DNA from: an uncultured bacterium
Lineage (GTDB): Bacteria; Bacillota_I; Bacilli_A; RFN20; CAG-826
DNA length: 64,000 nucleotides
Direction of reading: 5' to 3'
Assembly (NCBI GenBank): GCA_949295325.1
Contig: CASFKG010000001.1
Span: forward strand, 579,928 to 643,927
The stretch's first letter is position 1, and each line of letters begins with the position of its first letter. The position numbers and the translations under genes are program-made. This document shows, in pieces, positions 38,687 through 48,179 of this stretch. The notes under the pieces are model-generated. The model searched no databases. It had not been told where the DNA came from and was given only the letters and a program-made list of their open reading frames with translations.

Positions 38687-41600
38687 ATGTCAGAAATCAA
38701 AAAGACATTCCATTCCGTCGACGGCAATACCGCGGCGGCCATGGAAAGCTACTACTTCACGGAAGTAGCCGCGATTTATCCCATTACTCCATCATCCCCG
38801 ATGGCCGAACTGGTCGACGTCATGTCCTCCCGCGGCGACAAGAATTTCTTCGGTTCCCCGGTCAAGGTCGTCGAGATGGAGTCCGAAGGCGGTGCTTCTG
38901 GCACCGTCCACGGGGCACTTCAGGGCGGAGCTCTGGCTACTACCTATACCGCATCGCAGGGCCTCTTGCTCATGCTTCCCAACCTATACAAATGGGTAGG
39001 GGAGATGCTCCCGGCCGTTTTGCACGTCAGTGCCCGTAGCCTTGCCGCGAGGGCCCTATCGATATTCGGCGACCAAGCCGATATCTATGCCTGCCGCCAG
39101 ACCGGCGTCACGATGATCTGCAGCCATTCGGTGCAGGAGATCGCCGACCTCACCCCGGTCGCCCATCTGCTTGCCATCGATTCGATGACCCCGGTCCTCC
39201 ACTTCTTCGACGGCTTCAGGACCAGCCACGAAGTCCAGAACGTTGAATTCGTGGACGCCGAAGAATGGAAGAAGCTTCTTCCGACCGAAAAGCTCGAGGA
39301 ATTCAGGGCCCGCGCCTTGAATCCGCATACCCACGCGGTCACGCGCGGCGGCGCCGAGAACGACGATATCTATTTCCAAGGCCGCGAAGCCCAGAACAGC
39401 CATATCGCCAAGGTCGTCGAGTATGCCGAAAAGTACTTCAAGGAGGCCAGCCGCCTGACCGGGCGTCACTATGCTCCGTTTGTCTATGAAGGCGCCCCGG
39501 AAGCCGAACGCGTCATAATCGCGATGGGCTCGGTCACCGAAACCGCTTTGGAAGTCGTCAAGGACCTCAACGAAAAAGGCGAGAAGGTCGGCCTCGTGAA
39601 GGTTCATCTCTACCGTCCTTTCTCCGCCAAGCACCTGGTTTCCGTGATTCCGGCCTCGGTGAAGAAAATAGCCGTCCTCGACCGGACCAAGGAACCCGGT
39701 TCCATCGGCGAACCGCTTTACCTCGACGTCGTGGCGGCTCTTGCCCAGGAAGGACGCCATGTCGACGTCATCGTCGGCGGGCGTTACGGCCTTTCCAGCA
39801 AGGACACCCAGCCCAAACACGTGAAGTCCGTCTACGATTTCCTCGATTCCGAGAAGCCTTGGAACGGATTCACGGTCGGGATAGTCGACGACGTCACGCA
39901 TCTATCGATCCCCGTCGACGAGGACTACCGCATTGCCCATAGTTACACTTCCTGCCTCTTCTACGGCCTCGGAAGCGACGGTACCGTGAGCGCCAACAAA
40001 TCCTCCGTCAAGATCATCGGCGACGCGACCCACCAGTACGCCCAAGCCTACTTCCAGTACGACTCGCGCAAGGCCGGCGGCGTTACCCGCAGCCACCTGC
40101 GTTTCGGCAAGGAGCCCATCCATAGCGAGTACTACGTCAAGGATGCCGACTTCATCTCCTGCTCCCTCGATACCTATATCTTCCGTTTCGACATCATCAG
40201 CAATCTGAAAGACGGCGGAACCTTCCTGCTCAATACCGACATGGACGACGAAACCCTTTATAAGTCCATGCCCAACCGCATGAAGGCCCTGCTTGCCAAG
40301 AAACACGCGAAGTTCTACGTCATCGATGCCAACAAGATCGCTTCCGAAATCGGCATGGGTCGCCACACCAACACGACCCTGCAGGCGAGCTTCTTCAAGC
40401 TCAACGAATCCATCATGCCCTACGTGGAAGCCCAGGAATGGATGAAGAAGTTCGCCCTCAAGTCCTATGCCAAGAAGGGCATGGACGTGGTCGAACTAAA
40501 CTACAAGGCCATCGACGCCGGTGCCGAAGGCATCAGGGAAGTGAAGGTCCTTCCGGAATGGGCCGACCTCCCGCTCAAGAAGGAATCCGCGATGACCGGA
40601 GACGCCTATCTCGATGAATACATGGACGTCATCGGGGCTTTGGACGGGGACGAAATACCCACCAGCGAGTTCCAGAAATTCGAACTTCTGGACGGGACGA
40701 TGGAGCCCAACGTCACCTTTAAGGAAAAACGCGCCATCGCCGATCGCGTGCCGGTCTGGAACAAGGACAACTGCATCCAGTGCAATACCTGCGCCTTCGT
40801 CTGCCCCCATGCCACCATCCGTCCGTTCCTTCTGACCGAAGAGGAAGTCGCCAAGGCTCCGTCCGTGGTCAAGGACAACGTCGCCGAGGCCAAGGGACCT
40901 AGCGTCAAGGGCCTGAGTTTCCGCATCCAGATTTCCACCAAGAACTGCGTCGGCTGCGGCCTCTGCGTCAAGGAATGCCTTGCCAACAAAGCCGCCCAGC
41001 GCACGGGCAGCGGCAAGTTCGCCCTCAAACTCGTCGAGGCCAAGAGCCAGTTCGCCGAGGAAGAAGGGGCCGACTACCTATATAAGAAGGTTAGCTACAA
41101 GTCCGACAAGTTCCCGCTCAATACCGTCAAGGGCGTCGGATTCCTGATGCCTTATATGGAAGTCTCGGGTGCCTGCGCCGGCTGCGGGGAAACCCCCTAT
41201 TACCGTCTGGTCAGCCAGCTCTTCGGAAAGGACATGCTCGTGGCCAACGCCACCGGCTGCTCTTCCATCTACTGCGGCTCCACCCCGCTTACTCCCTTCG
41301 TCACCAACGAAAAGGGCGAAGGCCCGGCCTGGGCCAACTCCCTCTTCGAGGACAACGCCGAATACGGCTTCGGCATGAGGATGGCCACCGATTACAAGCT
41401 CGCGACCATCGCCAGATTGCTCGGTGAGGTCAAGGAAGAAGGAGACGAGAAGCTCAACGCTTTGATCGACAGCTATCTCTCCACCATCAAGGACAAGGCG
41501 GCTTCCCGCAAGGTCGTGCCCGATCTGATCGAAGCCTTGGAAAAGCACGCAACCTCCAAGAGCGACGCCCTAAAGCCCTACTACCGCGATTTCCTGGACA

Positions 41601-42247
41601 AATCCGTCTGGATCGTCGGCGGCGACGGCTGGAGCTACGATATCGGCTACGGAGGACTCGACCACGTGTTGGCCAACACGGCCGACGTCAATGTGCTGGT
41701 CCTCGACACCGAGCTATACAGCAATACCGGCGGCCAGGCTTCCAAGGCCTCGCAGACCGGTTCGATCAACAAGTTCACCGCTTCGGGCAAGAAGGAAGCC
41801 AAGAAGCCTTTCCCGCTCATGGCCATGGCCTACGGGCATGTCTACGTTGCTTCCATCAGCCTCGGCGCCAATCCGATGAAGGCCATCCAGGCCCTTCGCG
41901 AAGCCGAATCCTACGACGGCCCGAGCATCATCTTCTGCTATTGCCCCTGCGCCAACCACGGGGTCAAGGGCGGATTGGTGAACTCGATGCAGGAAGAAAG
42001 GGATGCGGTCAACTGCGGCTACTTCCAGATCTTCCGCTACGATCCGCGCAAGGTCGAAGAAGGCAAGCCCGGACTCGAACTTGACTTCGACAAACCCGAC
42101 TTCAGCAAGCTGAAGGACTTCGTAATGCACGAGACCCGTTATAGCCAGCTCCCGGTGGTCAACCCCGAGCACGCCGCGGAACTCCTGGACGAATGCCAGA
42201 AGCACGCCGAAGAGCGCTTCGAAGCACTAAAGAAGTTCGGCCTCTAA
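38687..42247 (+). CDS. nifJ: pyruvate:ferredoxin (flavodoxin) oxidoreductase
   Basis: The 1186-residue single-chain PFOR oxidises pyruvate to acetyl-CoA and CO2 and reduces ferredoxin or flavodoxin. Domain order is standard: N-terminal pyruvate-binding part (YPITPSSPMAE), a ferredoxin domain with two 4Fe-4S clusters (C696/C699/C702/C706 and C754/C757/C760/C764), the proximal cluster Cys near C830/C833 and the TPP part with GGDGWSYDIG. Intact clusters imply an oxygen-sensitive enzyme and an anaerobic fermenter. AAGGAG lies before the ATG. It is monocistronic, with a palindrome at its promoter. Confidence 0.97.
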   Translation: MSEIKKTFHSVDGNTAAAMESYYFTEVAAIYPITPSSPMAELVDVMSSRGDKNFFGSPVKVVEMESEGGASGTVHGALQGGALATTYTASQGLLLMLPNLYKWVGEMLPAVLHVSARSLAARALSIFGDQADIYACRQTGVTMICSHSVQEIADLTPVAHLLAIDSMTPVLHFFDGFRTSHEVQNVEFVDAEEWKKLLPTEKLEEFRARALNPHTHAVTRGGAENDDIYFQGREAQNSHIAKVVEYAEKYFKEASRLTGRHYAPFVYEGAPEAERVIIAMGSVTETALEVVKDLNEKGEKVGLVKVHLYRPFSAKHLVSVIPASVKKIAVLDRTKEPGSIGEPLYLDVVAALAQEGRHVDVIVGGRYGLSSKDTQPKHVKSVYDFLDSEKPWNGFTVGIVDDVTHLSIPVDEDYRIAHSYTSCLFYGLGSDGTVSANKSSVKIIGDATHQYAQAYFQYDSRKAGGVTRSHLRFGKEPIHSEYYVKDADFISCSLDTYIFRFDIISNLKDGGTFLLNTDMDDETLYKSMPNRMKALLAKKHAKFYVIDANKIASEIGMGRHTNTTLQASFFKLNESIMPYVEAQEWMKKFALKSYAKKGMDVVELNYKAIDAGAEGIREVKVLPEWADLPLKKESAMTGDAYLDEYMDVIGALDGDEIPTSEFQKFELLDGTMEPNVTFKEKRAIADRVPVWNKDNCIQCNTCAFVCPHATIRPFLLTEEEVAKAPSVVKDNVAEAKGPSVKGLSFRIQISTKNCVGCGLCVKECLANKAAQRTGSGKFALKLVEAKSQFAEEEGADYLYKKVSYKSDKFPLNTVKGVGFLMPYMEVSGACAGCGETPYYRLVSQLFGKDMLVANATGCSSIYCGSTPLTPFVTNEKGEGPAWANSLFEDNAEYGFGMRMATDYKLATIARLLGEVKEEGDEKLNALIDSYLSTIKDKAASRKVVPDLIEALEKHATSKSDALKPYYRDFLDKSVWIVGGDGWSYDIGYGGLDHVLANTADVNVLVLDTELYSNTGGQASKASQTGSINKFTASGKKEAKKPFPLMAMAYGHVYVASISLGANPMKAIQALREAESYDGPSIIFCYCPCANHGVKGGLVNSMQEERDAVNCGYFQIFRYDPRKVEEGKPGLELDFDKPDFSKLKDFVMHETRYSQLPVVNPEHAAELLDECQKHAEERFEALKKFGL

Positions 42248-42263
42248 TCATCAAATGATGGAC

Positions 42264-42290
42264 GGGGGCGGGCGACCGCCCCCTTTCCTC
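42264..42290 (+). terminator. terminator of nifJ
   Basis: GGGGGCGG/CCGCCCCC stem with a GCGA loop, followed by a short pyrimidine tract TTTCCTCTT. Confidence 0.75.
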
Positions 42291-42327
42291 TTCCATACGG
42301 TTGGACCCCCTTTCCGTAAAACAATTA

Positions 42328-42355
42328 TTGACAAAAGGGATTTTGACCTTATATT
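42328..42355 (+). promoter_or_regulatory. promoter of the opp operon
   Basis: A perfect TTGACA (42328-42333), a 16-nt spacer and TATATT (42350-42355). It is the best -35 in the window and implies strong constitutive transcription of the peptide-uptake operon. Confidence 0.85.
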
Positions 42356-42382
42356 ACACACGCCCATAAAGGAGAAATGATT

Positions 42383-44302
42383 ATGAAAAAACTTAGTGCG
42401 GTCCTAATGGTCTCCGCGGCAGCTATCCTGGGAATCGGGCTGGCTTCCTGCGGAGGGGAAGGCGGAGTATCGACTTCGACTGTCGATAAAACCGCTTCGT
42501 CCATCAGGAATACCATCGGTTCGAACCCGTTCGCGGTCGGTACCGAAATCAACCTCGACGATTACATAACAGTCGTCTACAGCAACGGCACCGAGGACAA
42601 GGACTATACCGTCTCTTGCTCCAACGCCAACGTCACCATCGCCGGCCATAAGGCCACCCCGACCGCCGTTGGTACCTATACCCTCGACGTCTCTTCTTCC
42701 GACGGAGCCCGCAGCATCCGCGTCTCGATAGACGCGAGGAGCGCGGAGGTCATGGAGATAATCGACTTCCTTAGTCCGATTACCACCAATACGTCCAACT
42801 TCATCATCGACTGCTACGAGACTAGCAAAAGCGGCTCCATTTCCCGTTACCAGTCCGCCGTCCACAACGAGCACTATGGCGTCAATGCCAACCTCGACGA
42901 CCTCGGCGAAACCTACGGCGGGGAACCCAATTCCTTAATTTTGGCCGAACTTAGCGACGGAAATTACTATCAAGGCTATTTCAACCAGAACGGACAGCCC
43001 GTTTTCAAGCCCGGCGTCGAAAGCAATTACGCCAACTACTTCATCTGCATGCCGACTTCCCTGAACCCGCTCGGCATAAACGAAGTCGAGATGGAGACCG
43101 CCACCGGCGCTACCCAAACCGTAATCGCCGGCGATGCCAGCTTCAGCCAGGAAATGTGCTGGGCGGCTTCTTATCCAATCGACCAAATCTATGACATCGT
43201 CTTTATCGGCTATTCGTATAGCGAGGTTCTTGGCCTCTACGATACCGACGGCGACGGAACCAAGGACACCCTCATCGTTAAGCCTAGCTACGTCATGTAC
43301 GAGTTCGAGTACGATGACGAAGGAAACCCGGTCCCGGTCCTCGATGACGACGGCAACATGATCGAAATGGAGCCGTTCTCCTTCAGTAACGTCATTCTTG
43401 GCATCCGGAACATCGGTACCGCTTCGCTCGACGTCATGGAAAACGTCCGCAACGATGCCTCTTATTTGCCGCAGAAACTCGAAGCCAGCGAGCTACAGAC
43501 TTCCTTCGCAGCCGTATCCGCGGCCAAGAACTACACCGTCGACATTGCCGCCTATCCTTCCGACGACACCGGTGCCAAGCTCTATTCGGCCGCTGCCGGC
43601 AGCGCCTATTCCACCGTCTTCGGAACCAGCAAGCCAATCTACCAGACCAACAGCGTTACCAGCGAAGGCGTCTTGGGCGAACTCGGGACCCTCTCCAACG
43701 GCGGATCTGGCGAAACCAAGGATGCCGCTACCATGCAGACCGGTTACTTCAACCGCGACGGGCAGGGTTATTCCTTCACCGTCGGTTCCTATCCTCTCGA
43801 TGAATCCACTTCGGGCGACGAAGGAACCGCCAATACCCCCATCAACGAAGTTACCGCCTTGGATGGCGTAACCGATGTCTTCGCGGGTGCCGCTTCGGCC
43901 CAAACCGTCGCCGACGTCACCGGCTTCGGCGAACTGAACATCACCAGCAAGACGACGAACGGCAATGAGGTAACCGTGGTCAGCGAGGTCGGCGACAACG
44001 ACGGGACCACCAAGGCCAACACCCTCTTCGAAACCCTCTTCAACCAGATGACCGCCTACACCATCGGCGAGTCCTGGACTGAAGCCGTCGAGTTCACCGG
44101 CGGGGATTACCATGCCCTTACGATCTACAGCGACTACATCGGCCTTACCTGCGATACCGTCACCAACGAAATCCACATCGAAGTATTGGTCTATCTGCCG
44201 ATTGGACTAGATGATGCCTATGTCGTTCTTACTTACGACGTGAGCAGCATCGGCACCACGACCGCCGACTTCAGCGGTTTCCAGCCCTCGCAGCTGGCCT
44301 AA
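42383..44302 (+). CDS. large surface lipoprotein heading the opp operon
   Basis: The 639-residue lipoprotein has lipobox LASC (Cys 23), an Ig-like domain (about 45-118) and a Ca-binding-type loop DTDGDGTKD (D287-D295). The rest is acidic and beta-rich, with no known catalytic motif. The ATG at 42383 is chosen over one 6 nt upstream because the GGAG site stands 8 nt from it but only 2 nt from the other. As first gene of the opp operon it may bind substrate or aid protein or peptide capture. A hairpin separates it from oppA. Confidence 0.75.
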   Translation: MKKLSAVLMVSAAAILGIGLASCGGEGGVSTSTVDKTASSIRNTIGSNPFAVGTEINLDDYITVVYSNGTEDKDYTVSCSNANVTIAGHKATPTAVGTYTLDVSSSDGARSIRVSIDARSAEVMEIIDFLSPITTNTSNFIIDCYETSKSGSISRYQSAVHNEHYGVNANLDDLGETYGGEPNSLILAELSDGNYYQGYFNQNGQPVFKPGVESNYANYFICMPTSLNPLGINEVEMETATGATQTVIAGDASFSQEMCWAASYPIDQIYDIVFIGYSYSEVLGLYDTDGDGTKDTLIVKPSYVMYEFEYDDEGNPVPVLDDDGNMIEMEPFSFSNVILGIRNIGTASLDVMENVRNDASYLPQKLEASELQTSFAAVSAAKNYTVDIAAYPSDDTGAKLYSAAAGSAYSTVFGTSKPIYQTNSVTSEGVLGELGTLSNGGSGETKDAATMQTGYFNRDGQGYSFTVGSYPLDESTSGDEGTANTPINEVTALDGVTDVFAGAASAQTVADVTGFGELNITSKTTNGNEVTVVSEVGDNDGTTKANTLFETLFNQMTAYTIGESWTEAVEFTGGDYHALTIYSDYIGLTCDTVTNEIHIEVLVYLPIGLDDAYVVLTYDVSSIGTTTADFSGFQPSQLA

Positions 44303-44314
44303 CAAAACCACTCT

Positions 44315-44340
44315 CCAAGGGGGCCAGACGGTCCCCTTGG
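44315..44340 (+). terminator. intra-operon hairpin between lipoprotein and oppA
   Basis: CCAAGGGG/CCCCTTGG with an inner CC/GG helix forms a strong stem, but only TCTGAATT follows. It may be a partial terminator or processing site setting the lipoprotein to transporter ratio. Confidence 0.5.
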
Positions 44341-44359
44341 TCTGAATTAGGAGAAAACT

Positions 44360-47068
44360 ATGAAAAAGACAATCCTCGGGGTTGCCCTGCTCTCCGCCAC
44401 GCTGGCGCTTGCCGGCTGCGGGGGAGGAGGTGCCCAGTCCGGTGTCTACACCTACAGGACCTTCCTATCGACCAACCCCACTACATGGAATACCCATACT
44501 TGGGAAACCAACGACGAAGCCTATATAACCTCCTTCACGGAAATGGGCCTCTACGACCTCATCTTCAACGCCAACCGCGACGGCTACGAGTTCATGCCGG
44601 AAATGGCTTCGGCGGAACCGGTTTCCGTGGATCCGGCCGAACTGTCGGATGAGGAACTCGACCTCTTCCTGAATGCCGGCGCCGGCAACCCGGCCCGCGG
44701 CATGATCTGGGACATCCCCCTCAACCGCAGCGCCTGCTTCGACGACGGCACCGTCATCAACGCGAAGACCTACGTCGATTCGATGGAGCGCCTGCTCAAC
44801 CCGCAGTATGCCAACTACCGTGCCGACGGTTACTACTCCGGCGAATTGGTCCTGCTCAACGCCGAAAACTACTTCAAGTCCGGCCGTCAGACCATCGAAC
44901 CGGCCTTCGACTACGTGAACAAGACCACCGGCGCCCTCGAAAACCCCACCGGTTACTGGTACATCAACCTCGGGCAGAGCACCCCGATGTTCAATGCCTT
45001 GTTTACCGGCGAATCGGGAGAAGGCAATTTCTACCAGGTCCTGAACAACCGCGCCAGCGAAGCTTCGGCTTCGGTCGAACTCGCGGCCACCCGCATTACC
45101 TACGCGATTGCCTATTACCTCCATGCCTTCGTCTATACTCCGGATAGCAACGCCATCCAGAACAGCGAAGACCGGACCGACTGGGAAGCCCTTTACGAAG
45201 ACGGCTTCCGGCCCGACCAGGTGAGCTCCGACATGTTCACCAACGACCGTACCTACATCGACCTCGTTGAGTTCGACAACAAGGACGTCTACACGGTCAA
45301 GACCGACAGCACTTCCTGGGACGATAGCAACATCGAGCGCTACACCCAGGCCGACCTTAAGGCGGACCTTTCCACCTTCATTAGCGGCGTCACCCAATTC
45401 CGCAACTCTTCCTGGAACTGGGAACTACCTCTGTTCACCCAGATTACCCACGAAGACGCCGGTTTGACCGAGGATGACCTTGGCATCAAGGCGGTCGACG
45501 ACTATACCATCCGCCTCTACCTCGCCAAGTCGATTACTTCCTTGAACCTCCGCTTCGCCCTGACCAGCAACTGGATAGTCGACGTCGATCTCTACAACCG
45601 TTTGACCAGGGACGGCGGGAACAACACCAAGTACACAACCTATGCCTCGGGTTCGGTCGACAACTACCGTTCCTACGGACCTTATAAGCTGAGCCACTAC
45701 GAATCGGGCAACCAAATCGATATCGTCCGCAACGACAAGTGGTACGGCTATACGGACGGCCGGCACGAAGGCATGTACCAGATGGATGCCATCGAAACGC
45801 GCATCATCAACGACCACAACACCGCCCTCAGCGAGTTCATGGCTGGGAAGCTCGACGACATCGACTTGACTTCCAACGACATGACCCTCTACGGCAATAG
45901 CTCCCGCCGTAGCACCACCTACGAGTCCTACACCCAGAAGCTCTCCTTCAATACGGACAGGGCCACGCTGCTCAACCGCCAAAATGACATTGCCGGCGGC
46001 ACTAGCAACAAGACTATCCTCGCCAATACCGACTTCAGGAAGGGCCTGAGCCTTGCCATCGACAGGACGAGTTTCGCGGCTACCACCACCGGCGGTTCGC
46101 GTGCCTTCACCGGCCTACTCAACGACCTATACATCGCCAATAACGCTGATGGAACTTCTTACAGGAGCACCGCCCAAGGACAGTCCGTCTACAGTGCTGT
46201 CTACGGCAATTTGGGTGGAGAAACTCTCGACTCCAACGAGCCGCTGCCCGAATCCCGTGTCGGTTACAACTACTCGCTTGCTGTCGAATACATCGCCAAG
46301 GCCCTTACGGATGAGGCCTCTAGCCAGGCAGAAGGGCACCTCGAGAGCGGTGACACGATCGATATCGAGTTCCGCGTCTACGACGCCGAGTCCGAAACCA
46401 CGATCGGCATGTTCAACTTCCTGACCGATGCTTGGTCCGAAGTCATCGCCGATGCCTCCGAAAAGGCCGGCATCGCCGTAACTCTTAACCTGCATACTGT
46501 CACCGACCAGGACTACTACACCTCGGCGACCACCGGCCGTTACGACATGATCTTCTCCATCTGGGGCGGTGCCACCATCGATCCTTACGGACTTATGGAA
46601 GTCTACTGTGCCTCCGACTTCGTCAACTGCTGCGAATACGGCTTCAAGGGCCGCCAGAACCAGGTCAGCCTTGAAATCGACAGCGACGGCGACGGCGTCA
46701 TGGAAACCAACACCTTCGACGGCTGGTACCACATGATGACCGAAGACATCAACGAAGCCCAGTACGGGGACGATCCTTCCGAAATGAACGATACCGACTA
46801 CGCGTTGTGGGAAGCTGCCCACAACATGAGGCTCAACATCCTTGCCGGCCTCGAAATCGGCATCCTCAACCGCTTCGAAGCCGTTCCCATCGTTGCCCGC
46901 GGCACTTCCAGCCTCATGAGCTACAAGTGGGAAAACGGTTCTGACGTCTACGTCAACCTCATCGGCTACGGAGGAGTCCGCTACATGACCGCCAACATGG
47001 ACGACCTGCAGTGGGAAACCTTCGTTAGCGAGAACGGCGGAAATCTCACCAATCTCTACCGTCAATAA
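44360..47068 (+). CDS. oppA: oligopeptide-binding lipoprotein OppA, enlarged
   Basis: The 902-residue lipoprotein (lipobox LAGC, Cys 20) belongs to the family 5 peptide-binding proteins: the first-lobe motif NPTTWNTH, GMIWDIPLN near residue 115, and the late-lobe segments DFRKGLSLAIDR and YDMIFSIWGG are visible. It is about 350 residues longer than usual OppA, as also seen in mycoplasmas. It delivers peptides to OppBC. GGAG precedes the ATG. A hairpin lies between it and oppB, which may raise the binding-protein to permease ratio. Confidence 0.9.
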   Translation: MKKTILGVALLSATLALAGCGGGGAQSGVYTYRTFLSTNPTTWNTHTWETNDEAYITSFTEMGLYDLIFNANRDGYEFMPEMASAEPVSVDPAELSDEELDLFLNAGAGNPARGMIWDIPLNRSACFDDGTVINAKTYVDSMERLLNPQYANYRADGYYSGELVLLNAENYFKSGRQTIEPAFDYVNKTTGALENPTGYWYINLGQSTPMFNALFTGESGEGNFYQVLNNRASEASASVELAATRITYAIAYYLHAFVYTPDSNAIQNSEDRTDWEALYEDGFRPDQVSSDMFTNDRTYIDLVEFDNKDVYTVKTDSTSWDDSNIERYTQADLKADLSTFISGVTQFRNSSWNWELPLFTQITHEDAGLTEDDLGIKAVDDYTIRLYLAKSITSLNLRFALTSNWIVDVDLYNRLTRDGGNNTKYTTYASGSVDNYRSYGPYKLSHYESGNQIDIVRNDKWYGYTDGRHEGMYQMDAIETRIINDHNTALSEFMAGKLDDIDLTSNDMTLYGNSSRRSTTYESYTQKLSFNTDRATLLNRQNDIAGGTSNKTILANTDFRKGLSLAIDRTSFAATTTGGSRAFTGLLNDLYIANNADGTSYRSTAQGQSVYSAVYGNLGGETLDSNEPLPESRVGYNYSLAVEYIAKALTDEASSQAEGHLESGDTIDIEFRVYDAESETTIGMFNFLTDAWSEVIADASEKAGIAVTLNLHTVTDQDYYTSATTGRYDMIFSIWGGATIDPYGLMEVYCASDFVNCCEYGFKGRQNQVSLEIDSDGDGVMETNTFDGWYHMMTEDINEAQYGDDPSEMNDTDYALWEAAHNMRLNILAGLEIGILNRFEAVPIVARGTSSLMSYKWENGSDVYVNLIGYGGVRYMTANMDDLQWETFVSENGGNLTNLYRQ

Positions 47069-47086
47069 TTTAGGACCTGCGTCCTT

Positions 47087-47122
47087 GGGCTAGGCGGGGA
47101 ACTACCTGCCTAGCCCTCTTTG
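47087..47122 (+). terminator. hairpin between oppA and oppB (partial terminator)
   Basis: A perfect 9-bp GGGCTAGGC/GCCTAGCCC stem over a 12-nt loop is followed by TCTTTGTGTC. The weak T-tract and the conserved gene order downstream suggest partial termination. Confidence 0.6.
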
Positions 47123-47159
47123 TGTCTAAAATAAGCCGTATGGCTTTATAGGAGGCTAC

Positions 47160-48179
47160 ATGCGAGAAACCAAGCAAACCTTGATTTACATCGCGAAGCG
47201 CCTGGCCCTGATGGTGGTGACTTTCATCGCCATCTTCGTCATCTGTTTCGTACTCATTAGGCTTTTGCCGCTGACCCCGGAACTCGGAACCGGCGATATG
47301 GAGGTTTTCTATATCCGCATGGTGGCCCAGGGCCGTATGCGGAAAGACCCGAGTTCGCCGACCGGTTATTCCATGGTTCCGATTTTGGAGCAGCTTTGGA
47401 ATTTCTTTGCCAATCTCTTCAAACCCGGCAACGAGTTTCCGTTTGGCATGAGCTATAAGATCGAGAAATGGGCTAGCCCGGTAGATATACTCTTCTCTCG
47501 CATGCCCCCCACGATTCTCATCAACGTCTACTCGATGATCATCGCGATCCCCGTCGGCATCGGCCTTGGGATCTACATGGCCCTAAAAAAGAACAAGTGG
47601 CAGGACCAGCTTCTTTCGGTGCTCGTCATGCTCGTCATTTCGGTTCCGAGCTTCGTCTATGCCTTCGTTTTCCAGTATCTTTTCGGCTATGTCTGGCAGA
47701 TACTGCCTCCCACCCGGGCGAGTTCCTCGTTCGGGTGGTTCTCGCCGCAAATGACGCTTTCGCTCATTTTGCCGGTCATGTCCATGTGCGTAGGCTCCAT
47801 TGCCGGTTTTGCCCGCTATACCAGGGCCGAGCTGACCGAAGTGCTTACCAGCGATTTCATGCTGCTTGCCAGAACCAAAGGCTTGACGAGGGCCCAGGCT
47901 ACGGTCAGACATGCCCTTAGGAACTCCATGGTTCCGATTTTCCCGATGATACTAGGGGAGATCATCTCCGTTTTGTCCGGGTCGCTAGTCATCGAAAACG
48001 TCTTCAGCGTCAACGGCGTCGGCGCCCTTTACGTCGAGTCAATCACCACCCGCGACTACGACGTGTTCCAATTCGTGGCCATGTTCTACGTGGCCATCGG
48101 CCTGATCGGCACCCTGGTGGTCGACGTTTCCTACGGTTTGGTCGATCCCCGCATCCGCATGGGAGGTAAGAAAGCATGA
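47160..48179 (+). CDS. oppB: oligopeptide ABC transporter permease OppB
   Basis: The 339-residue permease has six spans, an outer loop after the first span, and a cytoplasmic coupling loop (RTKGLTRAQATVRHALRNS, about residues 239-257). It pairs with OppC. AGGAGG precedes the ATG, and its 3' end overlaps oppC by 4 nt (ATGA). Length is near the family norm. Confidence 0.93.
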   Translation: MRETKQTLIYIAKRLALMVVTFIAIFVICFVLIRLLPLTPELGTGDMEVFYIRMVAQGRMRKDPSSPTGYSMVPILEQLWNFFANLFKPGNEFPFGMSYKIEKWASPVDILFSRMPPTILINVYSMIIAIPVGIGLGIYMALKKNKWQDQLLSVLVMLVISVPSFVYAFVFQYLFGYVWQILPPTRASSSFGWFSPQMTLSLILPVMSMCVGSIAGFARYTRAELTEVLTSDFMLLARTKGLTRAQATVRHALRNSMVPIFPMILGEIISVLSGSLVIENVFSVNGVGALYVESITTRDYDVFQFVAMFYVAIGLIGTLVVDVSYGLVDPRIRMGGKKA